From Oscillospiraceae bacterium (GTDB lineage Bacteria > Bacillota > Clostridia > Oscillospirales > Oscillospiraceae): 64,000 nucleotides of DNA. The stretch's first letter is position 1. The number at the start of each line of letters is the position of its first letter. Positions 57,699-64,000 of the stretch are shown here, one piece after another. The stretch is from assembly GCA_020025515.1 (NCBI GenBank), contig JAHHRZ010000008.1, positions 1 through 64,000 on the forward strand, written 5' to 3'. The notes below the pieces were generated by a model. The model ran no database searches. It saw nothing but the letters and a program-made list of their open reading frames with translations, and had not been told where the DNA came from. Both the position numbers and the translations under genes were made by a program.

Positions 57699-59066
57699 TT
57701 AGATTTTGCAAAGGGGCTTGATTTTATTTTGATAAATTCGCAGGAAAAAGAACAGGGAAAATCCGCTGCTGACCAGTTCGGCAATGGGGAAGGACCACCA
57801 GACCGAATCCAGGACACCGGACAAGGACAACAGATAAGCTGCCGGAACCAGAACCACAAGCTGCCGGACCAGAGAGACAACGGTGGCATACAGACCGTTG
57901 CCAAGAGCCTGGAAAACGCCGCTGAGCACCACGCAGCAGCCGGCAAACAGGAAGGAAATGCTGAGGATGCGCAAAGACACCCTTCCGATGGACAGGAACA
58001 GCGGAGAAGGCTCAAACATAGAAAGCAGGAAATCAGGAAACAACTGGAAGGTCAGGAAACCCAGGGTCATAAAGATCATGGCAACCATACAGCCCAGACC
58101 AATGGCCTTCTTGATTCGATCGGGCCGTTTGGCACCATAGTTGAAGGCGACAATGGAAACGAGGGCGTTATTCAGGCCAAAGACTGGCATAAAGACAAAG
58201 CTTTGCAGTTTGAAATAGGCACCGAAGACTGCCACAGCGGTGGAGTTGAACCCGCTGAGGATGCCGTTGACCAGGAAGGTCATAACAGAGCCAATGGCCA
58301 TCATCACAATGGAAGGGACACCCACAGACAAAATGGGCTTCAGGATATGGGACTGAAAGGCCAGAGCCTTCAGATTGAGCTGCACTTCGTGGTTTTTCCA
58401 GAAGTGGAACCCCATTGCCATGCAGAAGGAAACGATCTGACCGATCACGGTGGCCACGGCGGCACCGCGGATTCCCATGGCGGGAATGGGGCCGAAACCA
58501 AAAATCAGCAGGGGATCCAGAATGATGTTGAGAATGGCACCGGTGCTCTGGGTAATCATGGTGAACACGGTGCGGCCGGTGGCTTGCAGGATTCGCTCAA
58601 AAAGAATGGCACCGAAGAGGCCGAAGGAGAACACGGTGCAGATGGTCATGTACTTGGCGCCGCCTTCATAAATGGCCGGAATATCGATCTGCATCCGGAA
58701 ATAGTAGGAAGAGCCGAACAGACCCAGAATCATAAACAGCAGATAGCACAGGCCGGACAGCACAATGCCATGGCCGGCGGCCCGGTTGGCGTTTTCCCGC
58801 TCACCGCTGCCCAGACAGCGTGACAACAGGGAGTTCATACCGACTCCGATACCGGTGGAGAAGGCGATCATGAGATTTTGCACCGGGAAGGCCATGGAGA
58901 CGGCGGTTAAGGCATCTTCGCTGAGCCTTGCCACATAGATGCTGTCTACAATGTTATACAAGGCCTGAATCAGCATGGAAATAATCATAGGCAGGGCCAT
59001 ATTGACCAAGAGTTTGCCCATAGGCATGGCCCCCATCTTGTTTTCCTTTGTCAAAGTAGGCGTCAT
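57699..59066 (-). CDS. MATE-family efflux transporter, second gene
   Basis: The 455-residue protein has twelve membrane helices with MATE patterns in each half: MGKLLVNMALPMIISMLIQA, NIVDSIYVARLSEDALTAVS, and later KPILSVGVPSIVMMAIGSVM. It is distinct from the MATE protein at 38.4 kb. ATG 59066 is chosen because MTPTLTKENKMGAMPMGK is the usual start, with GAGTGAT upstream; the frame extends further but without support. Substrate unknown. Confidence 0.9.
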   Translation of the reverse strand: MTPTLTKENKMGAMPMGKLLVNMALPMIISMLIQALYNIVDSIYVARLSEDALTAVSMAFPVQNLMIAFSTGIGVGMNSLLSRCLGSGERENANRAAGHGIVLSGLCYLLFMILGLFGSSYYFRMQIDIPAIYEGGAKYMTICTVFSFGLFGAILFERILQATGRTVFTMITQSTGAILNIILDPLLIFGFGPIPAMGIRGAAVATVIGQIVSFCMAMGFHFWKNHEVQLNLKALAFQSHILKPILSVGVPSIVMMAIGSVMTFLVNGILSGFNSTAVAVFGAYFKLQSFVFMPVFGLNNALVSIVAFNYGAKRPDRIKKAIGLGCMVAMIFMTLGFLTFQLFPDFLLSMFEPSPLFLSIGRVSLRILSISFLFAGCCVVLSGVFQALGNGLYATVVSLVRQLVVLVPAAYLLSLSGVLDSVWWSFPIAELVSSGFSLFFFLRIYQNKIKPLCKI

Positions 59067-59220
59067 AAAGATCACTCGCTTTCGTAGAATAAAATAATGG
59101 GAGCCCCGTGGGGGGACTCCCATTTCTGTTCCCCTGCCATCCTCACAAAGGAGGATATCCGGTGGCTGGCAGAACCGCTGAGCCGAAGACTCAGATTTCA
59201 TTGGTTGGGAAGCGGCCGGG

Positions 59221-59260
59221 AAAAAGAGAAACGCACCAACCCATGGGTTGATGCGTTTTC
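59221..59260 (-). terminator. terminator after the tRNA pair
   Basis: AACGCA-c-CAACCC pairs with GGGTTG-a-TGCGTT (about 59230-59257); on the minus strand it is followed by TCTCTTTTT. It lies just after the tRNA-Glu gene. Another hairpin, GGGAGCCCC with GGGGACTCCC at about 59099-59125, precedes the MATE gene. Confidence 0.75.
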
Positions 59261-59262
59261 TT

Positions 59263-59337
59263 TGGTGACCCGTACGGGACTCGAACCCATGTTACCGCCG
59301 TGAAAGGGCGGTGTCTTAACCACTTGACCAACGGGCC
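59263..59337 (-). tRNA. tRNA-Glu (anticodon TTC)
   Basis: The minus strand folds into a cloverleaf beginning GGCCCGTTGGTCAAGTGG. The anticodon stem CCGCC/GGCGG holds loop CTTTCAC with anticodon TTC, the T loop is GGTTCGAGTCC, and CCA is encoded. 75 nt with CCA. It directly follows tRNA-Met. Confidence 0.96.
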
Positions 59338-59413
59338 TGGTAGCGGCAATCTGATTTGAACAGATGACATACCGGGTATGAACCGGCTACTCTACCAACT
59401 GAGTTATGCCGCC
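59338..59413 (-). tRNA. tRNA-Met (anticodon CAT), elongator-like
   Basis: The minus strand begins GGCGGCATAACTCAGTTGG and folds into a cloverleaf with anticodon loop TTCATAC, stem CCGG/CCGG, T loop TGTTCAAATCA and encoded CCA. The acceptor stem fits elongator tRNA-Met; an Ile-CAT tRNA modified by lysidine is less likely. It is adjacent to tRNA-Glu without a gap. Confidence 0.93.
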
Positions 59414-59454
59414 GTGATGCCGCGTCAGCAGTTTTCCACCGAAACAGCTCCGTT

Positions 59455-59483
59455 ATCATACAAGATAAACCACCATTTGTCAA
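59455..59483 (-). promoter_or_regulatory. promoter of the tRNA-Met/tRNA-Glu unit
   Basis: On the minus strand TTGACA (59478-59483) and TATGAT (59455-59460) are 17 bases apart, 42 bases before the tRNA-Met gene. Confidence 0.78.
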
Positions 59484-59604
59484 TAGGTTTTTTCAAAAAA
59501 ACTAAAAAATTTTTTCTTTGTCGGAAACAAAAGAATTGCAATCTATTTACTTCTATGATACTATCATAAAAAACGTATAAAGAAAGAACAAGGAGGAATC
59601 CATT

Positions 59605-60525
59605 GTGAAACGATTTTTTGCGGCACTTATGATTTTATTCCTTTGCGTTACTCTGCCCCTGGCTGCCAAAGCGGACTTTGGCAACTTTGCGGGCAATAGT
59701 GATTACGGCGGCAGCAGCGGAAGCAGCAGCCACAGCAGTAGCAGTAGCAGCAGCTCCAGCCATAGCTACAGTTCAAGCAGTTCCAAAGGATCCAAGAGTA
59801 GCAGCCCTGCGGTTACTGCGACTGTGGTCACGATTGTGATTATTATTTTACTTGTTAAGGCAAGAAGCGGCAGAGGCGGCAGAAGCGGCGGCAGCAGTGG
59901 CAGCAGCCGAGGTGCGGTTCCTCCTGCTCCCGTAAAGACGGCGGTACCCTGCAAGCCCATGAACCAATATAAGGAGCTGGACGATCAGTTTGACCAGGCA
60001 GAGCTCAAAGAGAAGATTTCCAATCTCTATGTGCAGATGCAAAACTGCTGGCAGGAGAAGAATCTGGAGTCGTTGCAGCCCTATTTCACCGATGCGCTGC
60101 TGAACCAGATGACCCGCTCTGTGGAGACACTGAAAAAGCTGGGACAGACCAACTACATACAGCGCATTGCCGTTCTGGGGGTTGACCTTCAGGGCTGGTA
60201 TCAGGAAGAGGGCGAGGACCATGTGCTGGCCATTGTGCGGGCCAGAATCGTGGACTATACGCTGGATGACAATTCCGGCAAGCTGATTTCCGGCAATCGC
60301 ACCCAGGAAAAGTTTATGACCTATGAGTGGGATCTGTGCCGTGCTACCGGCGCAAAGACCAAACAGGTGGAAGGCACGGAGACGGTCAACTGCCCCAACT
60401 GCGGCGCTCCTGTGTCCATCAACGAGACGGCAAAGTGTCCCTATTGCGGCAGCGTGATTACAGTTGAGAATCAGGACTGGGTCATCAGCGGCATCCGGGG
60501 CATTGCACAGCAAAGCAGATCATAA
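59605..60525 (+). CDS. membrane protein with Tim44-like and zinc-ribbon domains
   Basis: The 306-residue protein has a signal-like helix (about 1-22), a Ser/Gly-rich stretch (about 28-70) with long serine runs, a membrane helix at about 71-86, a second low-complexity stretch, a Tim44/TIM-like domain at about 120-260 (NLYVQMQNCWQEKNLESLQP, IAVLGVDLQGWYQEEGEDHV) and a C-terminal zinc ribbon with CPNCGAPV and CPYCGSVI. The start is GTG 59605 with AGGAGG upstream. The role of such proteins in Firmicutes is not known to me. A terminator follows. Confidence 0.78.
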   Translation: MKRFFAALMILFLCVTLPLAAKADFGNFAGNSDYGGSSGSSSHSSSSSSSSSHSYSSSSSKGSKSSSPAVTATVVTIVIIILLVKARSGRGGRSGGSSGSSRGAVPPAPVKTAVPCKPMNQYKELDDQFDQAELKEKISNLYVQMQNCWQEKNLESLQPYFTDALLNQMTRSVETLKKLGQTNYIQRIAVLGVDLQGWYQEEGEDHVLAIVRARIVDYTLDDNSGKLISGNRTQEKFMTYEWDLCRATGAKTKQVEGTETVNCPNCGAPVSINETAKCPYCGSVITVENQDWVISGIRGIAQQSRS

Positions 60526-60531
60526 TGACAC

Positions 60532-60571
60532 AAAGACGCTGTCCGGCAGACCTGCCGGACAGCGTCTTTTG
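60532..60571 (+). terminator. strong terminator
   Basis: AAAGACGCTGTCCGGCAG at 60532-60549 pairs perfectly with its inverted copy at 60552-60569, followed by TT. Confidence 0.88.
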
Positions 60572-60636
60572 ACTTTGCAGCTGGCCGGAAGCAGCTCCGT
60601 TTTTCTTCCTTTGCCATAAAAACGGAAATCTTCCCG

Positions 60637-60665
60637 TTGACAAGCTGTGAACTTTCCTGTATAAT
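60637..60665 (+). promoter_or_regulatory. promoter of the tRNA-Thr gene
   Basis: TTGACA at 60637-60642 and TATAAT at 60660-60665 are perfect and 17 bases apart, 25 bases before the tRNA. Confidence 0.88.
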
Positions 60666-60689
60666 GGAGAAAGCACATTAGGTGCTGAT

Positions 60690-60765
60690 GCTGGTGTAGC
60701 TCAGTTGGTAGAGTAACTGATTCGTAATCAGTAGGTCGCGTGTTCGAGTCACGTCTCCAGCTCCA
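60690..60765 (+). tRNA. tRNA-Thr (anticodon CGT)
   Basis: The sequence begins GCTGGTGTAGCTCAGTTGG and folds into a cloverleaf with anticodon loop TTCGTAA, anticodon stem ACTGA/TCAGT, T loop TGTTCGAGTCA and encoded CCA. It stands alone with its own promoter and terminator. Confidence 0.95.
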
Positions 60766-60766
60766 G

Positions 60767-60801
60767 AACCCCCGTTTGTCATAGGACAGACGGGGGTTTC
60801 T
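60767..60801 (+). terminator. terminator of the tRNA-Thr gene
   Basis: AACCCCCGTTTGTC at 60767-60780 pairs with GACAGACGGGGGTTT at 60785-60799, followed by CTCTG. Confidence 0.8.
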
Positions 60802-60859
60802 CTGTTGCAATGAAAAATCCACCGGAGCCATGGAAAGGACCCGGTGGATTTTCGTATCG

Positions 60860-61549
60860 TTACATAAAAATCCGCTTGCGAACGCCTTCTCCCAGAGAGG
60901 GGATGAGGCCTGCCAGAACAAAGAAAATACCAACCAGAGCCATCACGGTGGTGGGATACAGGCTCCAGAGGAACATACTTGTGCCGAAGGTGATGGAGAT
61001 GAAGAATTCTACCAGCATGGAAGAACAGCCAAAGACAATGAAGCAGCCGCCCAAAATCAGGAACCTGCCCCGGCGAATGTAGCGGAAAAGGGCCAAGGCT
61101 GCGGTCAGAAGAATGCCATACATGCCCGTTACGGGGAAGGCAAAGGAAAGAAACCAGCCGCCCCGGGTTTTAAGGCTGATGTACAGCAGAAAAAGGCCCA
61201 CGGCAAGAAAGTCCAGAGGAAGAAAGATCAGGGGATTTGGGTGGCGGAACCACAGGGGCATCACCAACACCAGATAAGCCACCCCCATGCCGATGAGGGC
61301 GTAGCCGGACCAGGTGATGGTTTTGCACAGATTCAGGTCCACCAGAAGGCACACCGCAATTCCCGCCAGATAGAGCAGGGTAATCAAAAAGCGGAAAATA
61401 CTTCGTTCCGGTTTGGGAGGCTCCCAGCGGCGGGGGTACAGAGGCTCTCCGTCATTGGAGGGCAGATCCGGATGATAGGCCCGCAGGCCGCACAAAGGAC
61501 AGGTTTCCTCACCCGGTGCCAGCCGGACACCGCATTTCATGCAATACAT
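60860..61549 (-). CDS. zinc-ribbon membrane protein (DUF6320-like)
   Basis: The 229-residue protein starts with a zinc ribbon, MYCMKCGVRLAPGEETCPLC, followed by about six membrane helices and a basic end (GEGVRKRIFM). This layout matches DUF6320-like proteins, which in Clostridia lie beside acyltransferases of the condensation fold, as here, with the stop of one gene adjoining the start of the next. Function unknown; a joint role in modifying a lipid or glycan at the membrane is possible. Confidence 0.78.
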   Translation of the reverse strand: MYCMKCGVRLAPGEETCPLCGLRAYHPDLPSNDGEPLYPRRWEPPKPERSIFRFLITLLYLAGIAVCLLVDLNLCKTITWSGYALIGMGVAYLVLVMPLWFRHPNPLIFLPLDFLAVGLFLLYISLKTRGGWFLSFAFPVTGMYGILLTAALALFRYIRRGRFLILGGCFIVFGCSSMLVEFFISITFGTSMFLWSLYPTTVMALVGIFFVLAGLIPSLGEGVRKRIFM

Positions 61550-62818
61550 TTAAGGTCGCTCCCTTCCTGCGTGATTGCTCTGGACTTCCACCTCCAGCCC
61601 CAGCTCCACCAGACGGGTGAAGAAGCGCTGCTCCAAATTTGGATTCCGGGTGGCCCGAATCAGATTGATCCGGGTGCAGTCCTCATAAGACACTACGCTG
61701 CAGTTGTGATAAAAGGTGGCCTGGGGGCCAATGATAAAGTCCAGATGGGACACATAGGGGGCCATTTCTCCGGGAAGCTGGGTAAGGCCCAGATTGGAGA
61801 CGTTGATAGAGCCTTTGGATTCTCCGGAAAACCGGTAGACCAGCCGCATGACCAGATTCTTGAGGGGAAGTGGCGCCGCCTTCATGAGCAGGTTGCGCTC
61901 CGGGTTTACATTGGCGGCAATCCGGGCAGCCATCTGCTGCCGGTTTACCTGACAGTCCAGCTGCCCCCGGACGATTTTGCACAATTCCTGTAGAGAATAG
62001 GTCCCCAGCCGGGGGTCAACCCCCACATTCAAAGTCAAAGCAAAGTTTCTCAGGGTCTGGCTGCCAAAGAGCTTTCGCAAATTGACGGGCACCATGACCT
62101 TGGCCCATCCACGGCGGCGAGGTGCCAGATCCAAAATGGATTGGAGCATCACGGCGGTGAGAAGGCAGGTGATGGAACAGTTATAGCTGTGAGCCAGATC
62201 CAGCAGGGACTGGGTAGAGAGGGTACCCACTGTGAGCCGGAGAAAGGCACCGGGTTCTCTCCTGCCTGGAAGCCGCAGGGCATTTGGTTCCCGGCGGCTC
62301 ATGGCCCGCCGGCCTGAATACTTCAGAAAGCTGTCCTCCAGCTCCTCCGGCCTGGGAGCCTCCTCCGGGTCCAGAACGCCATGGGTGCAGGGCACAAAAA
62401 TGCCATAGCGCAGGCGGAGATAGGCCGCCACCAGGGTTTTGAGAAACACCATGCCGCCGGTGCCGTCTGTAAGTGCGTGAAAGTATTCCACGGCAATCCG
62501 ATTCTGGTAATACAGCACCCGAATGGCGCAGGTCTCCGTTTCACGCACCGTCATATGGATGAGAGGACAGGCGCCGTCTTTCCCGACGGCGGGACTTTGG
62601 GGGAGTTTTTGCAGATAAAACCAGAAGGCCCCTCGATGGAGGCTCACCATCATGGAGGGGAACCGGGGACGCACCTGCTCCACGGCTTTTTGAAGAATTG
62701 CCGGATCCACAGGCTCTGTCAGGGTGGCAGAGGTTCTGAATACGTTGCTCCAGTTCCGCCGACGGACTGCCGGAAAGATTTTGGCGGCGTTATCCAGCCG
62801 CATCCAATTCTGAGCCAT
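61550..62818 (-). CDS. condensation-fold acyltransferase (alcohol acetyltransferase-like)
   Basis: The 422-residue protein starts MAQNWMRLDNAAKIFPAVRR, typical of this group, and has the catalytic motif VEYFHALTDGTGGMVFLKTL near 125 (HxxxDG of the condensation and acyltransferase superfamily) and LSVSNLG-like INVSNLGLTQLPG near 363 (DFGWG-position loop). It transfers acyl groups from CoA to an unknown acceptor. GGGGGGACA precedes ATG 62818; the longer frame is rejected. It is followed in the same direction by the zinc-ribbon membrane protein. Confidence 0.82.
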   Translation of the reverse strand: MAQNWMRLDNAAKIFPAVRRRNWSNVFRTSATLTEPVDPAILQKAVEQVRPRFPSMMVSLHRGAFWFYLQKLPQSPAVGKDGACPLIHMTVRETETCAIRVLYYQNRIAVEYFHALTDGTGGMVFLKTLVAAYLRLRYGIFVPCTHGVLDPEEAPRPEELEDSFLKYSGRRAMSRREPNALRLPGRREPGAFLRLTVGTLSTQSLLDLAHSYNCSITCLLTAVMLQSILDLAPRRRGWAKVMVPVNLRKLFGSQTLRNFALTLNVGVDPRLGTYSLQELCKIVRGQLDCQVNRQQMAARIAANVNPERNLLMKAAPLPLKNLVMRLVYRFSGESKGSINVSNLGLTQLPGEMAPYVSHLDFIIGPQATFYHNCSVVSYEDCTRINLIRATRNPNLEQRFFTRLVELGLEVEVQSNHAGRERP

Positions 62819-62900
62819 GAAATGTCCCCCCTGTTCATTGTCAAAAAGTAGTATACCACAAAGAACCACAAATGCCAAAGGTTTCTTTATAAAACAGCCG

Positions 62901-62930
62901 GGGCGCTGCATCCAGAATGGAGCAGCGCCC
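62901..62930 (-). terminator. hairpin after the carboxypeptidase gene
   Basis: GGGCGCTGC at 62901-62909 pairs with GCAGCGCCC at 62922-62930; it lies ten bases after the stop of the carboxypeptidase gene on the minus strand. The T tract is weak. Confidence 0.6.
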
Positions 62931-62940
62931 TTGCCGTTTG

Positions 62941-64000
62941 TTAGTTGTATGTAGTAAGAATGGTGCTGATGGCCTCAACAAAACGCTGGTCCAGGTTTTG
63001 ATTGTGGAAATCCGCAGCGCTGGAGACATGGGGGAATTCCAAAAGGCAGGCCTCAAAGCCCTGAGTGTATCCGGCCCAGGCGGAGAAGTATCCACGGCCG
63101 CCGGCCAGAGAGGTATATTGGCAGGAAGGGAAGGATTCCTTCATGGCTTGATAGACCTGGCCTTCCCGGCCTGTGGAGCAAATAATCTGATTGAACCAGC
63201 CGTGGACGTCGATGAGGACATTGTGCCCCTGACCACGGATGCTCTTGACAAAGCGGTGCAGCGCCTGGGCCTCCACCGCCTGAAGGGGGGAGTCGCCTGT
63301 ATAGTTGCGGTCTGTATAGCTGGGAGAGAAGTTATAGGGGAAGCAGCGGTTCATGTCGATGCCTCTGCCATTGGGGCCGTGGGTGGTGCAGCGGCCGGGG
63401 CCGTTGTGGGTCCAGCCGTCCAGCAGACCATCGGGGTTCAGGCAGGGGAAAACATAGACGCTCCAGTTGCCGTCCTTGACCAGGGTATCATACCGGGATT
63501 CAAGGGTTTTGCACAGAGCATTGGCGGTATCTACCAAGAGCTGACCGTCTCTGGGGAAATTGTCTTCCCAGCCATGGATGGCAAAGGTGACCACCAGAAC
63601 ATTTTCTCCCTGACCAAAGCGGTATGCCACCAGATTTCTGCCGGCACCGCTGGTGCCATAGACAATGGCGGAGAAGTAGGGAGCGGGAAGGGGCTTGAGC
63701 TCCAGGGTTTCCCGGCTTTCCTTCTGGGTCAGACGGTCCAGAAGGGTTGCAAGCTCACTGCGCCGTATGGACTTGTTGGGATAAAAACGGCCGTATTCAT
63801 CGCTGCCGGTGAGGATTCCGGCCCGATACAAAGTGAGGACCTCATCCCAATAGAGTTGTTCGGAATCATAGTCGGGCAGGGTATCAATCTGGTTCAGGGT
63901 CTCCAGCTCGGAAAGGGGCAGGGCGCCATAGAGGATGGCAGCCACCTCTGCGCGGGTAGCGGATCTGGTCGGGGTGACATCCCTCATGGCAGAGGGGAGG
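62941..64000 (-). CDS. SLH-anchored zinc carboxypeptidase of the M14 family, 5' end beyond the window
   Basis: The visible 353 codons include the end of one SLH repeat (TRAEVAAILYGALP) and one further SLH repeat (YWDEVLTLYRAGILTGSDEY), then an M14 peptidase domain from about 100: zinc ligands His and Glu in AIHGWEDNFPRDG, substrate contacts in NPDGLLDGW and RGIDMNRCFPYNF, the third zinc ligand His in LIDVHGWFNQ and catalytic Glu in CLLEFPH. It probably trims peptidoglycan peptides at the surface. The frame is open to the right edge, so the true start with signal peptide lies beyond 64000. Confidence 0.88.
   Translation of the reverse strand, partial: LPSAMRDVTPTRSATRAEVAAILYGALPLSELETLNQIDTLPDYDSEQLYWDEVLTLYRAGILTGSDEYGRFYPNKSIRRSELATLLDRLTQKESRETLELKPLPAPYFSAIVYGTSGAGRNLVAYRFGQGENVLVVTFAIHGWEDNFPRDGQLLVDTANALCKTLESRYDTLVKDGNWSVYVFPCLNPDGLLDGWTHNGPGRCTTHGPNGRGIDMNRCFPYNFSPSYTDRNYTGDSPLQAVEAQALHRFVKSIRGQGHNVLIDVHGWFNQIICSTGREGQVYQAMKESFPSCQYTSLAGGRGYFSAWAGYTQGFEACLLEFPHVSSAADFHNQNLDQRFVEAISTILTTYN

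Noticed and set aside
57504..58823. Open plus-strand frame of 439 codons opposite the second MATE gene
   Set aside because: Composition rich in Gln, His and Gly, no ribosome binding site, and it starts inside the PH-domain gene.
59700..59790. Short tandem repeats of AGC-type codons
   Set aside because: They encode the serine-rich stretch of a real protein and are not a CRISPR or separate repeat array.

Overview
The window looks like a chromosomal segment of a gut-type Clostridia bacterium, probably Oscillospiraceae-like. This rests on moderate GC, Gram-positive ribosome binding sites (AAAGGAGG type), tRNA genes with encoded CCA, RNase Y, SLH-domain surface proteins, a BceAB-type transporter and clostridial membrane proteins. 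The genus is inference. I see no rRNA, CRISPR array or complete insertion sequence.

Left part, 1-10.4 kb: accessory and decayed. The N-terminal part of a tyrosine integrase runs off the left edge and appears frameshifted just after its start. Small orphan ORFs and gene-like debris follow. Then come a TetR/ABC ATPase/FtsX-permease operon, an XRE-LytTR-GHKL signalling operon on the opposite strand, and an XRE-TPR regulator, an alpha/beta hydrolase and a GNAT enzyme. From 10.37 to 15.0 kb lies a complete BceAB-RS-type peptide detoxification module, with a BceR-like palindrome upstream and a histidine kinase whose best start is a non-AUG codon.

Centre, 17.6-33.9 kb: the most interesting region. 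Two TetR genes each precede a pair of fused permease-ATPase half transporters. Facing them is a seven-gene minus-strand operon with a membrane-anchored beta-domain protein, a secreted NEAT-like protein, a cell-surface protein with two NEAT-like domains, an Shp-like heme-binding protein and a FecBCD-type importer. Seven copies of one palindrome, GTTAGY-N4-RCTAAC, lie upstream of or between these units and are not seen elsewhere in the window by eye. This suggests one iron or heme regulon. One copy sits at the start of a promoter-to-terminator unit of about 149 nt without a convincing gene, which is a candidate iron-responsive small RNA. A second short unit with a 20-codon ORF lies at 26.35-26.47 kb.

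34-38 kb carries a cell-surface O-acylation set (DHHW protein, MBOAT acyltransferase, DUF4358 protein, SGNH hydrolase). 38-64 kb is mostly core: MATE transporters, RNase Y, a sigma factor fused to a membrane anchor and duplicated outside domain, a thioesterase, nicotinate phosphoribosyltransferase with two membrane proteins, D,D-carboxypeptidase, ProC, ThrE-type exporter, MdoB/LTA-synthase-like enzyme, Na/Ca antiporter, SLH proteins, three tRNAs (Glu, Met, Thr), an acyltransferase of the condensation fold and a zinc carboxypeptidase cut by the right edge.
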